This document shows positions 1-7,500 of a stretch of DNA of 9,060 bases, in pieces. The stretch is from Patescibacteria group bacterium (GTDB lineage: Bacteria; Patescibacteriota; Gracilibacteria; UM-FILTER-43-11). Under the pieces are notes generated by a model. It was not told the origin of the DNA. It saw only the letters and a list, made by a program, of their open reading frames with translations, and did not search any database. Positions within the stretch are counted from its first letter, which is position 1; each line of letters begins with the position of its first letter. The DNA is taken from positions 1 to 9,060 of the forward strand of contig JAHIYT010000006.1 of NCBI GenBank assembly GCA_018814945.1, in the 5' to 3' direction. A program made the position numbers and the translations under genes.

Positions 1-540
1 ATTACAAAAGACAATATTTCTATTCGTATTAATGCGGTTATTTATTACAAGGTTAACGATGCAGCTAAATCTGTAATTGAAGTGGAAAATTTTTACTTTG
101 CAGTTTCTCAACTTGCTCAGACTACCATGCGTAATGCTGTAGGTGAGACAACATTGGATGAACTTCTTCGCAATCGCGATGAAATTGCCGGTCGTATTCA
201 GTTGATTGTAGATAAAGCTAGTGACCCTTGGGGAATTAAAGTTGAATCAGTTGAACTTAAAGATATCGGACTTCCAGACGACATGAAAAGAACTATGGCC
301 AAAGAAGCTGAGGCTGAACGTGAGAAGAGAGCGGTTATTATTAAAGCAGAAGGAGAGGTGGCCGCGGCTGAAAATATGAGAAAAGCGGCTCAAACGCTTA
401 GTGAAGCTGATGGGGCACTTCATCTTCGCACTTTGCAGACTATTAACGACCTTTCTTCCGATCAATCCAATACAACAATTTGGATGGTGCCGAATGATGG
501 ATTTAAAGTTCTTAGTAAGTTTATAAATGCTGGGAAGTAG
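1..540 (+). CDS. Stomatin/slipin family SPFH (band 7) membrane-scaffold protein, 5' truncated by window edge
   Basis: The frame is open from base 1 to the TAG stop, giving the last 179 residues; the N-terminal membrane anchor and true start lie outside the window. The fragment begins in the SPFH domain (TKDNISIRINAVIYYKV), followed by SQLAQTTMRNAVGE and the DPWGIKVESVELKDIGLP block typical of slipins. An Ala/Glu-rich helix (EAEAEREKRAVIIKAEGE) follows, which in this family is a coiled coil used for oligomerisation. The tail ends with the hydrophobic stretch TIWMVP. Family knowledge: slipins form ring-like oligomers on the inner face of the membrane and are often encoded beside an NfeD partner. 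No NfeD gene is visible downstream, and the upstream side is unseen. The gene converges on the asparaginase-like gene, with a shared terminator between them. Family assignment is secure; the cellular role is not. Confidence 0.93.
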   Translation: MTKDNISIRINAVIYYKVNDAAKSVIEVENFYFAVSQLAQTTMRNAVGETTLDELLRNRDEIAGRIQLIVDKASDPWGIKVESVELKDIGLPDDMKRTMAKEAEAEREKRAVIIKAEGEVAAAENMRKAAQTLSEADGALHLRTLQTINDLSSDQSNTTIWMVPNDGFKVLSKFINAGK

Positions 541-554
541 TTTTGTTTAATTTT

Positions 555-587
555 AAAAACCGTCTTGAGTACTTGAGGCGGTTTTTT
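555..587 (+). terminator. Bidirectional intrinsic terminator between convergent genes
   Basis: AAAACCGTCTTGA pairs with TTGAGGCGGTTTT around a GTAC loop, allowing three G-U pairs. Six T follow on the + strand. The five A at 555-559 give a T tract on the minus strand. The hairpin begins 15 bases after the slipin stop and ends just before the stop of the convergent asparaginase-like gene, so it can end both transcripts. Confidence 0.85.
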
Positions 588-594
588 ATTGAAT

Positions 595-1101
595 TTAATT
601 TAATAGTTCGAATATTTCCTTTTCGATATTCTTATATACTTTATCCGGATCAAAAACGTGGCCATTCATTGCGAGATAAACACCAGGCTTTTCCCCAAAC
701 AATGTTGCTATGGCAAAACCTAAATTAAATGGTGCATCTCCCGGATACCCTTCCTGAAGCGGAATCATCGATCCTGTTAGGATAACAGTCTTATTCTTAA
801 TTTTGTTAATATGTTTTTTGAGGAATTGTCCCGTTTCTGCCATTGTATAAGTGCCATGAGTAACAAGAACTTTATCTGTCTTATCTTTACTGATAGCTTC
901 AAGAAAATCTTTCCTATCATCATCTGTTAGTTCACGACTGTCTTTTGTACAAACTTGTTTGAATTCGTAAGTAATATGAAGATCTAGTGAGTCTAAATAT
1001 TGTTTAGCAGCGCTTTCGCCTGTTAACTTTTTGCCATCCCCAGGGTTTATTACCCCATCCATGGTACCTCCTGTTAAAAGTATTAATATTTTTTCTTTCA
1101 T
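595..1101 (-). CDS. Short asparaginase-like protein (N-terminal asparaginase domain only)
   Basis: A 168-residue protein with the N-terminal asparaginase/glutaminase fold only; classical type I/II L-asparaginases are about 320-350 residues. Visible motifs are LTGGTMDG with the nucleophile-type T13, TKDSREL (S55) matching the substrate-binding serine region, THGTYTM (T84) matching the second catalytic threonine, and LTGSMIPL followed by GDAPFNLG. Three departures from the E. coli type II enzyme stand out. The Asp of HGTDT is Tyr85, the catalytic Lys near the domain end aligns with Leu in my hand alignment, and the C-terminal domain that supplies a Glu across the dimer is absent. Hydrolysis of asparagine is therefore not assured; a related amide or nucleoside-type substrate, or a binding role, is possible. 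The ATG start lies 9 bases after the stop of the EamA transporter gene, so the two are almost certainly one transcript. No Shine-Dalgarno sequence is visible. Confidence 0.85.
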   Translation of the reverse strand: MKEKILILLTGGTMDGVINPGDGKKLTGESAAKQYLDSLDLHITYEFKQVCTKDSRELTDDDRKDFLEAISKDKTDKVLVTHGTYTMAETGQFLKKHINKIKNKTVILTGSMIPLQEGYPGDAPFNLGFAIATLFGEKPGVYLAMNGHVFDPDKVYKNIEKEIFELLN

Positions 1102-1110
1102 ATTGGTATT

Positions 1111-2013
1111 TTACACAGATAATAAAATCAGTCCTATTAAAATCAATATAAATGATGTTCCTTTTAGAAATACTTCGTTTTTATTTAATCTTTCACGTTG
1201 TATTTCTTTTGTTGTGCCAGCAAGTATTATTCCAAGCAGTACCACGATCAGTGGCTGTGTTCCGATAATTACGGATGTAAGAGAAGCTTTCCCAAGTGTT
1301 AATGCATATGCGAATGAAACTGAGCCACCAATGCCTGTAAGTAAGCTGGCGGTTATCATTATCCAGGCTCTTAGTGGTAGATTTTTAAAATAAGTAGTTA
1401 CTTTTTTGCGCCCCTCAGGGTGAGCCATTGATACGAGTGAAAAGAAAAAACTTCCTAAAAAGTAAATTGCGAAGGCAGATAAGAAGTTGGTAAATTCAAC
1501 TTCATACTTTTTAAATACAACGTCTGATGTTGCCCAAAGTAGTGCTGCCATCATTACAAGTAAAGCTGCGAAGCTCCAACGCCATTTTCCCTCCAGTTTT
1601 TTAAGGGCTGCAAATGCACCACCTGCTACTAAAAATATAAATGCTACTCCTTGCATTCCGGTTAACCTTTCACCTAATGCAAAATAAGCGATTAGTAATG
1701 TGAATATCGGTAACATCTGCATAACTAATGCCACTCTGCTAGGCTCTTCTGTTTCTAATGCTCTAAAATAAAACATCATTGGCAATGTCCAGAAGACTCC
1801 ACCAATAAAAACCATAATTGCAGTTATTGGACTTGGAATTTCAATGCCCGCAATAATGAAAAATAATATTACGAATGGAAGTCTTGCAAGTGCAAATATC
1901 CAGGTTAGGGCAAAGTTACTTTTTACAAAGTGTTTTCTTAGGGCACCATCCATAACATTTGTTACTGCCCATAATATTGGAGCTGCGATTGTGAAGAGTA
2001 GCCAATTATTCAT
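1111..2013 (-). CDS. EamA/DMT-family transporter (10 transmembrane segments)
   Basis: A 300-residue, strongly hydrophobic protein with about ten transmembrane helices (roughly 4-22, 35-55, 65-83, 94-113, 119-137, 148-164, 176-196, 214-236, 246-265, 283-299), which is the usual length and topology of the drug/metabolite transporter superfamily. Both EamA repeats are recognisable. The first has FYFRALETEEPSRVAL, then a Pro-containing helix and LGERLTGMQG. The second has FAYALTLGKASLTSVI, then a TQPL helix. Family members export or import amino acids, nucleotide sugars or drugs at the cytoplasmic membrane; the substrate cannot be read from sequence. The ATG start (MNNW) follows the repeat-filled gap after the BT1 transporter gene, and the asparaginase-like gene follows after 9 bases. 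The pairing may link the transporter to amino-acid traffic (inference). Confidence 0.9.
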   Translation of the reverse strand: MNNWLLFTIAAPILWAVTNVMDGALRKHFVKSNFALTWIFALARLPFVILFFIIAGIEIPSPITAIMVFIGGVFWTLPMMFYFRALETEEPSRVALVMQMLPIFTLLIAYFALGERLTGMQGVAFIFLVAGGAFAALKKLEGKWRWSFAALLVMMAALLWATSDVVFKKYEVEFTNFLSAFAIYFLGSFFFSLVSMAHPEGRKKVTTYFKNLPLRAWIMITASLLTGIGGSVSFAYALTLGKASLTSVIIGTQPLIVVLLGIILAGTTKEIQRERLNKNEVFLKGTSFILILIGLILLSV

Positions 2014-2020
2014 AAGATTT

Positions 2021-2091
2021 TCAATTTACAATTTACAGTTTACAAACAAATTCTAATTTTCAATGTTTTAAAATTTAAAATTGTAAATTGA
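2021..2091. repeat. AT-rich inverted repeat filling the BT1-EamA gap
   Basis: The 14-base arm TCAATTTACAATTT (2021-2034) has an exact reverse complement AAATTGTAAATTGA (2078-2091), separated by 43 bases that also consist of TTTACA/AATTT-like words. The arms occupy nearly the whole 81-bp gap, starting 3 bases after the BT1 stop and ending 7 bases before the EamA start. There is no T tract and the pairing is all AT-rich, so it does not look like an intrinsic terminator. Confidence 0.75.
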
Positions 2092-2094
2092 TTT

Positions 2095-3585
2095 TTATTT
2101 ATCGTGTGTCATGTGCTCGGTTTTAATCCAAGGTAATACTATCAACGCAATTAATGAAGTAAGTGCACCTAATATTACAGTAATTTGTAACCCATTCATA
2201 CCTAGCATTCCTTGTTCGATATGTTCATAAATATAACCACCACTAATTGCACCGAACACGAGCCCGAAGTTCATAATGGATGCAAATACGGCGAAGTTTG
2301 TTCCCTCTAAATTTTTTGGTGTACTTAGTGCAACGAACTTTAGAAGTGCAACAAAGGAAATCATATATAAAATTCCTAAAAAGAAGTCTAAAAAGAAATT
2401 TAAAAATATAATTCCTTCATAACTCATTAAATGACTCCAAAAATCTCCCCCTCTTGCAATTAAAAATACTGGACTTGCGATTATTGCAGCTGGATATTTT
2501 ATAATTACGTTTCCTCCAATTGCATTTGCCAGCTCTGGTTTTGTTAGCCCAAGCTGTGAAAGCCCCAGAATCGAAGCGAGTATTATTGTCCAAAAGAGGA
2601 CTTTTTTTAATTTGAATTTATCAAAGTATTTTGCAAATAAAATAGAACCAATTAGCCATCCTACATAACTTACCACTCCAAAATATCCATAGGTTTCTTG
2701 GTCAATTCCAATTTGATTCAAATAGTAATCGGACCATGGAGCACCAAAGCTTGGTGTGAAACGCCATAGGAACACAAAAATTGCTGCTGCGAATATTCCC
2801 TTACCAATAATTTTAATGTCCATAAGATGCTTGAAATACCCTGCGAACCATATAAACCAAACGCCTATTATGGAAAAAGATGCAACGGCCATGTTTTGTC
2901 CTTCATATGGAGAAAGTAGTACTATAGTTACAATGAGAGCGAGCACTGCTGTGTAAATGTAGCTTGGACTTATCGCTTTGTGTACTTTTAGTTCAGATCG
3001 GTCCGAGATACGCCTCTCTTTGACTAAAAACGAAAGACCAAAGGTTATTAATGGCATTAGTGCTGTGAGCAAGAACATGTTTCTAACACTTACAATTTCT
3101 CTTCCAAGCAAGAGTCCGGAAAGGAATGTAGTAACAATTGCACCAACGGTTAAAGCCCCCCAGCAGATTGATTGATAACGACCAGCAGTTTTTTCATCTG
3201 ACTGTTGGACCACGAGCCCATCCGCAATTACGTCTGTAAAACCAAGTCCTACATTTGCAATCATTATTGGAATTGCATAACTAATAAAAGAATCTGCAAA
3301 TTGCCAAATATATAGCCAGCTTAGTATGGTTATCAGAGGCATTATGTGTAGATATGGCCTACGTCTATATCCATATATTGGAACCATATCAGTCAAAAAT
3401 CCATAAATTGGTTTTATGCTCCAAGAGATTGTAGGCAAAGCTGCAAGTACTCCTAGTTCAACAAAACTCAGACCGAGTTCATTGCGTGTAAAAAGGAATT
3501 GGGCGAGAGCTGAAATACCAACCGCAGCTTGAACGAAATAAACCGCAGAGAAAAAGATTTCGTTTTTTGTGAATGGAAACCTCAT
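2095..3585 (-). CDS. BT1-family (folate/biopterin-type) MFS transporter
   Basis: A 496-residue polytopic membrane protein with about twelve transmembrane helices. Diagnostic BT1-family blocks are ISWSIKPIYGFLTDMVPIYG with the following Arg triplet (RRRPYL, near residues 53-78) and GLGFTDVIADGLVVQQS (about 113-129). These carry the conserved Lys/Pro and Asp residues seen in folate/biopterin transporters of Leishmania, plants and cyanobacteria. Likely role: uptake of folate, pterin or a related compound across the cytoplasmic membrane, which would suit an organism lacking folate synthesis (inference). I chose the ATG at 3585 (MRFPFTKNEIFF). A TTG four codons upstream (3597) is also in frame but lies inside a 14-bp tandem repeat and is a poor start. 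The gene follows the UPF0489 gene closely and precedes the EamA gene, all on one strand. Confidence 0.88.
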   Translation of the reverse strand: MRFPFTKNEIFFSAVYFVQAAVGISALAQFLFTRNELGLSFVELGVLAALPTISWSIKPIYGFLTDMVPIYGYRRRPYLHIMPLITILSWLYIWQFADSFISYAIPIMIANVGLGFTDVIADGLVVQQSDEKTAGRYQSICWGALTVGAIVTTFLSGLLLGREIVSVRNMFLLTALMPLITFGLSFLVKERRISDRSELKVHKAISPSYIYTAVLALIVTIVLLSPYEGQNMAVASFSIIGVWFIWFAGYFKHLMDIKIIGKGIFAAAIFVFLWRFTPSFGAPWSDYYLNQIGIDQETYGYFGVVSYVGWLIGSILFAKYFDKFKLKKVLFWTIILASILGLSQLGLTKPELANAIGGNVIIKYPAAIIASPVFLIARGGDFWSHLMSYEGIIFLNFFLDFFLGILYMISFVALLKFVALSTPKNLEGTNFAVFASIMNFGLVFGAISGGYIYEHIEQGMLGMNGLQITVILGALTSLIALIVLPWIKTEHMTHDK

Positions 3586-3590
3586 ATTAT

Positions 3591-3632
3591 TTAACAATTA
3601 ACATTTAACAATTAACATTTAACATTTAGCAT
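3591..3632. repeat. 14-bp tandem repeat, three units, overlapping the UPF0489 3' end
   Basis: Two exact copies of TTAACAATTAACAT (3591-3604, 3605-3618) are followed by a diverged third, TTAACATTTAGCAT (3619-3632). The third copy encodes the last residues and stop of the UPF0489 gene (Asn-Ala-Lys-Cys-stop, minus strand). The first lies just upstream of the BT1 start. The array fills the whole gap between the two genes. Confidence 0.85.
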
Positions 3633-4365
3633 TGTAGAACAATTCTTTTAAAACTTTTAATGCTAATTCTTGGTCAATAAAAAATGGACTGTTGGCAATT
3701 GTTATTAGATCCGCTTTTTCCATCCATTTTTTTGTAATGTCAATTTTTAACTTATGATCTATGTAATTCATTTCAGGGGCCCAGAAATCTAAATCTATGT
3801 TTACGATAACGTTACCCTGAAGGAGCGGATCATGATCCGCTCCTTCAGGAGTGGATTTAATTAATTCTTCCTCACTTGTAATTGAAATCAAGCTAGCAAC
3901 CAATCCTTCTTCCATTGCGGGTGGTATATAGTTTCCGACGTTTAGGACTTCGTTTGTGTATTCAAAAACTTTATTTAGATCGTCACTAATTGTTTTTACT
4001 AATTTTCTTTTCGGCACTCTCATATCTTTATGCTGGTCAATATGAACCAGTGTCGCCCCATCTTTTATTTGTTTCTTGTTTCTTGCTTCATACCAAAAAT
4101 AAAATACGTGATTGTGATTATCCGCAATTATCACTGGTTTTTTTGTAATCGGATGACTTGTCCTAATAAAATTTCTAAGACCAATACATGATTTTAGTTT
4201 TCCATTTTCATCTACATCTTCAAAAACAACTTTATCACCAATTCCTACATCACCAATATTTCCTTTTATAATACTTGGGATGGTGATGATTGGATCTTTT
4301 CTTTTGGAAAATGAAAATGCGTTGTTACTAATTTTCCCTTCTATTTGGAATGGTTCGTTATACAT
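3619..4365 (-). CDS. UPF0489 family protein (arginase-like fold, peptide-arginase-related)
   Basis: A 248-residue protein. It has DNHNHVFYFWYEA (82-94), LVHIDQHKDM (106-115) and VIVNIDLDFW (186-195). The D-x-H-x-D and D-x-D patterns match the metal-binding motifs of the arginase/deacetylase fold, so a two-metal hydrolase site is likely intact. Characterised relatives include, to my recollection, peptide arginases that turn arginine into ornithine in ribosomal peptides; most members are uncharacterised. No precursor peptide or other RiPP enzyme is visible here, so the substrate is open. There is no signal peptide, so it is probably cytoplasmic. It starts at ATG (MYNEPFQ) with an A-rich upstream CAACAAAAA and no Shine-Dalgarno. 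Codons 173-184 lie in a 34-bp perfect palindrome just before the NIDLDFW motif, and the last codons are built from a tandem-repeat unit. It is first in the run of four minus-strand genes. Confidence 0.82.
   Translation of the reverse strand: MYNEPFQIEGKISNNAFSFSKRKDPIITIPSIIKGNIGDVGIGDKVVFEDVDENGKLKSCIGLRNFIRTSHPITKKPVIIADNHNHVFYFWYEARNKKQIKDGATLVHIDQHKDMRVPKRKLVKTISDDLNKVFEYTNEVLNVGNYIPPAMEEGLVASLISITSEEELIKSTPEGADHDPLLQGNVIVNIDLDFWAPEMNYIDHKLKIDITKKWMEKADLITIANSPFFIDQELALKVLKELFYNAKC
3816..3849. repeat. 34-bp perfect palindrome inside a coding region
   Basis: The 17-base half-site CCTGAAGGAGCGGATCA is followed directly by its exact reverse complement, with no spacer. It falls in frame in the UPF0489 gene, encoding Pro-Glu-Gly-Ala-Asp-His-Asp-Pro-Leu-Leu-Gln and the first base of a Gly codon, between the Glu-rich helix and the second metal-binding motif. 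It is more GC-rich than the flanking sequence. It resembles in-frame palindromic elements such as those of Rickettsia in concept, not in sequence. Confidence 0.92.
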
Positions 4366-4383
4366 TTTTTGTTGGATGAACTC

Positions 4384-4436
4384 AGGACACAGTACACAGG
4401 ACTCAGCTGTTTCCTGCTTCCTGTGTACTGTGTCCT
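4384..4436. repeat. Palindromic GGACACAG element upstream of UPF0489
   Basis: The 18-base arm AGGACACAGTACACAGGA (4384-4401) is exactly matched by its reverse complement at 4419-4436, with 17 bases between. Three inner bases, AGC (4405-4407) and GCT (4416-4418), can extend the stem past a bulge. It ends 18 bases before the UPF0489 start and would fold into a strong hairpin in the 5' leader. No T tract follows on either strand, so it is not a typical terminator. It looks like a dispersed small palindromic repeat. Confidence 0.9.
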
Positions 4437-4441
4437 CACAA

Positions 4442-4450
4442 ATTATATCA
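4442..4450 (-). promoter_or_regulatory. Possible extended -10 promoter for the UPF0489-led gene run
   Basis: Read on the minus strand the bases are TGATATAAT, a perfect extended -10 (TGn plus TATAAT). The 6-mer 17 bases upstream is not a recognisable -35, which is usual for extended -10 promoters. Transcription would start near 4435, so the RNA would begin with the GGACACAG hairpin. An AT-rich gap can yield TATAAT by chance, hence modest confidence. Confidence 0.4.
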
Positions 4451-4495
4451 CAAGAGCTCTTCTGACGGGATCATTCAGAAGAGCTCTTGTTTTTT
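4450..4495 (+). terminator. 16-bp hairpin with T tract, + orientation, between nrdJ and UPF0489
   Basis: ACAAGAGCTCTTCTGA (4450-4465) and TCAGAAGAGCTCTTGT (4475-4490) pair perfectly around a 9-base loop, followed by six T on the + strand. This is a textbook intrinsic terminator for + strand transcription, yet all flanking genes lie on the minus strand. In the minus direction the hairpin lies about 35 bases after the nrdJ stop, is preceded by six A and is followed by GATATAAT rather than a T run. It may still end or stabilise the nrdJ mRNA, but that use is less certain. Confidence 0.7.
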
Positions 4496-4524
4496 ATATT
4501 TTTAGATTTGTATCTGTTTGCATT

Positions 4525-7500
4525 TTAACTACAACCAGATGTCTCTCCACAGTCTAAACATTTGTAACAACTACCATTACGAACCATCACAGAACCGCAG
4601 TTGTGACACATCGGAGCATCATCATTTTGGTATGCAACAGGAGTAGTGTTTATAGTCGCGCCAACTGTTGCTGCTTTCTTAGCTGGTTTTATGTTGGCTT
4701 TTTCAAGAACTTGGATCAATCTCCTTTCAACGTTATCTTCTTTAAGCTTTGGTTCATCAACTCTAATTGTACTTCTAATTGATGGCACTACACCTCCTTC
4801 CGACATGGTCCCCTCATTGTACGCCCGATCAATTAGGTCACCGTTGTGATATTTCTTTGCTTCATCTTTTGACATGAATTTGAGAGCAAGCCATCTTCCG
4901 ATGTAATCCATAATAGATTTAACGATTGGAATTTCGTTGTTACTTGTCATGCCAGATGGCTCGAAACGAGAGTGAGTGAATTTTGAAATAAGAACTTCTA
5001 GAGGTACACCATATTGAAGGTTGAGTGATATAGAAAGTGCAAGGCTATCCATGATTCCAGAAAGGGTTGATCCTTCTTTGCTCATTTTTATAAAAAATTC
5101 ACCAGGTGTTCCGTCATCGTAAAGACCAACCGTGAAGTATCCTTCATGCCCAGCAATAGAGAATTTGTGAGTAATTGATTGTCTTTCGTTGCTAAGACGT
5201 CTGCGTAATGGTTTTTTAGTAATTTCAACTTCTCTGATTTCAATTTTTGAATCTTCTTTCTTTTTATCTTTGTTGGATGTGTTAAGTGGCTGAGAAAGTT
5301 TGCAACCATCGCGATAAATAGCATTGGCTTTTAAACCTAATCTCCAACTCATTTCATATGCCTCCAAAACATCTTTTGTTTCAACTTCGTTTGGCATATT
5401 GATTGTTTTGGAAATTGATCCGGAAACAAATGGTTGAACAGCTGCTAGCATTTTTATGTGGCCGGTATAGTAAATAAAACGTTTACCTTTTGCCCCACAT
5501 TTATTTGCGCAGTCAAATACTGCAAGATGCTCATCTTTAATATGAGGAGCTCCTTCAATAGTCATCGCTCCAGATACATATTCATTTGCCGCTTCAATTT
5601 CCTCATCGGTGAATCCAATCTCTTTTAAGAAATCGAAACTGGCATCATTATATACGTCTGAATCGATACCTAGCCTCTCGAGTGCGTCTTCTCCGACAGA
5701 AAATTTAGTGAAGGCCATGTTTATACTAAAAGCGTTCTTTAATCCCTTTTCGATATTCATTAGCTCTTCTTCATTTAGACCTTTTTTCCTTAATGATTTC
5801 CAGTTGATAAATGGAGCCTCAATTAATGTTCCTTTTCCAATTATATAATCTACGATTTCTTGAGCTTGTTCCTTTGTATATCCCAGTTTATCAAGTGCTG
5901 CCGGTACGGATTGGTTGACGATTTTCATATAACCTCCACCGGCTAGTTTTTTAAATTTAACAAGTGCGAAATCAGGTTCAACCCCTGTTGTATCGCAGTC
6001 CATTAGTAATCCGATAGTTCCGGTTGGTGCTATTACGGAAACCTGAGCATTACGGAATCCAAATTGTTCACCCTTTTCAAGTGCTGAATCCCAGGCTTTA
6101 CAAGAAGCTTCATATAAATAGCTTGGACAGTCGTCTTTTAGAAGACCTACAGGTTTAACTTCCAGTTCTTCGTACTCACTTTCATCAGCATTATAAGCTG
6201 CCCTTTTGTGATTGCGAATTACGCGAAGCATGTCATTCTTGTTGTGCTCATATCTTATAAATGGACCGTAGGCTTCTGCCATTTCTGCGGAAGTCTCGTA
6301 AGATGCACCTGTTAGAATGGATGTAAGAGCTGCTGCAATGGCCCTTCCTTCGTCGCTGTCGTAAGGTACGCCAAGTAGCATTAATACTGTTCCAAGGTTT
6401 GCGTAACCTAGCCCAAGCGTCCTATATTCGTAACTTCTTTTAGCAATTTCGTAACTTGGGAACTGAGCCATGAGAACACTAATTTCCAGGGTAATTGTCC
6501 ATAAACGAATAGTGTGGCGCATAGACTCGATATCAAATTGGTCGGTTTCTGTGCTAAAAAACTTGTATAGGTTTAAAGAAGCTAAGTTACAAGCGGTGTC
6601 ATCTAAAAACATATATTCACTGCATGGATTTGAAGCATTGATTTTTCCGTCTCTTGGGCAGGTATGCCATTCATTGATGGTTGTATCGAATTGAAGACCT
6701 GGATCAGCACAAGCCCAAGCGGCAAAGCCAATTTTCTCCCAGAGCTTTCTAGCACTAAGAGATTTGAAGCTTTTTCCGTTGGTACGCCTGATTAAATCAA
6801 AATCTTCATTATTTATTGCCGCATTCATGAATTTATTAGAGATGCGCACTGAATTATTAGAATTCTGACCGGAAACTGTTGCGTAAGCTTCTCCGTTAAA
6901 GTCGCTTGAGTAACCAGCAGCAATAAGAGCTGCAACCTTTTTTTCTTCTTCAACCTTCCAGTTAATGAAAGATTCGATTTCCGGATGGTCAATATCAAGA
7001 CAAACCATTTTAGCTGCACGGCGAGTGGTACCGCCAGATTTAATAGCTCCAGCAGCACGATCTCCTATTTTAAGGAAAGACATAAGACCGGAAGAAAAAC
7101 CTCCGCCTGATAAGGTTTCTCCTTCTCCGCGAATGGCTGAGAAATTTGAACCTGTACCGGAACCATATTTAAATAAACGTGCTTCACGCATCCATAGATC
7201 CATGATTCCACCCTCATTAACTAGATCGTCTTTAACTGATTGGATGAAACAAGCATGTGGTTGAGGATGTGTATATGAATCTTCTGATTTTTTCACTTCA
7301 CCTGTTTCTGGATCAGAGTAGTAGTGTCCTTGTGCCGGACCATTGATACCATAAGCTGAATTTAAACCGGTATTGAACCATTGTGGTGAGTTTGGAGCTA
7401 CCATTTGATTAATAAGCATATGATTCATTTCTGCTTCATATATGTCCGCTGATTCTTTACTGTCAAAATATCCATAATCTTGCGCCCACTTTCTCCAACA

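Noticed and set aside
543..728. Plus-strand frame after the slipin gene
   Set aside because: It consists of the terminator plus antisense of the asparaginase-like gene.
4280..4557. Plus-strand open frames over the nrdJ-UPF0489 gap
   Set aside because: They are built from the antisense of UPF0489 and the palindromes, have no start context and give no recognisable protein. They do not explain the + strand terminator.
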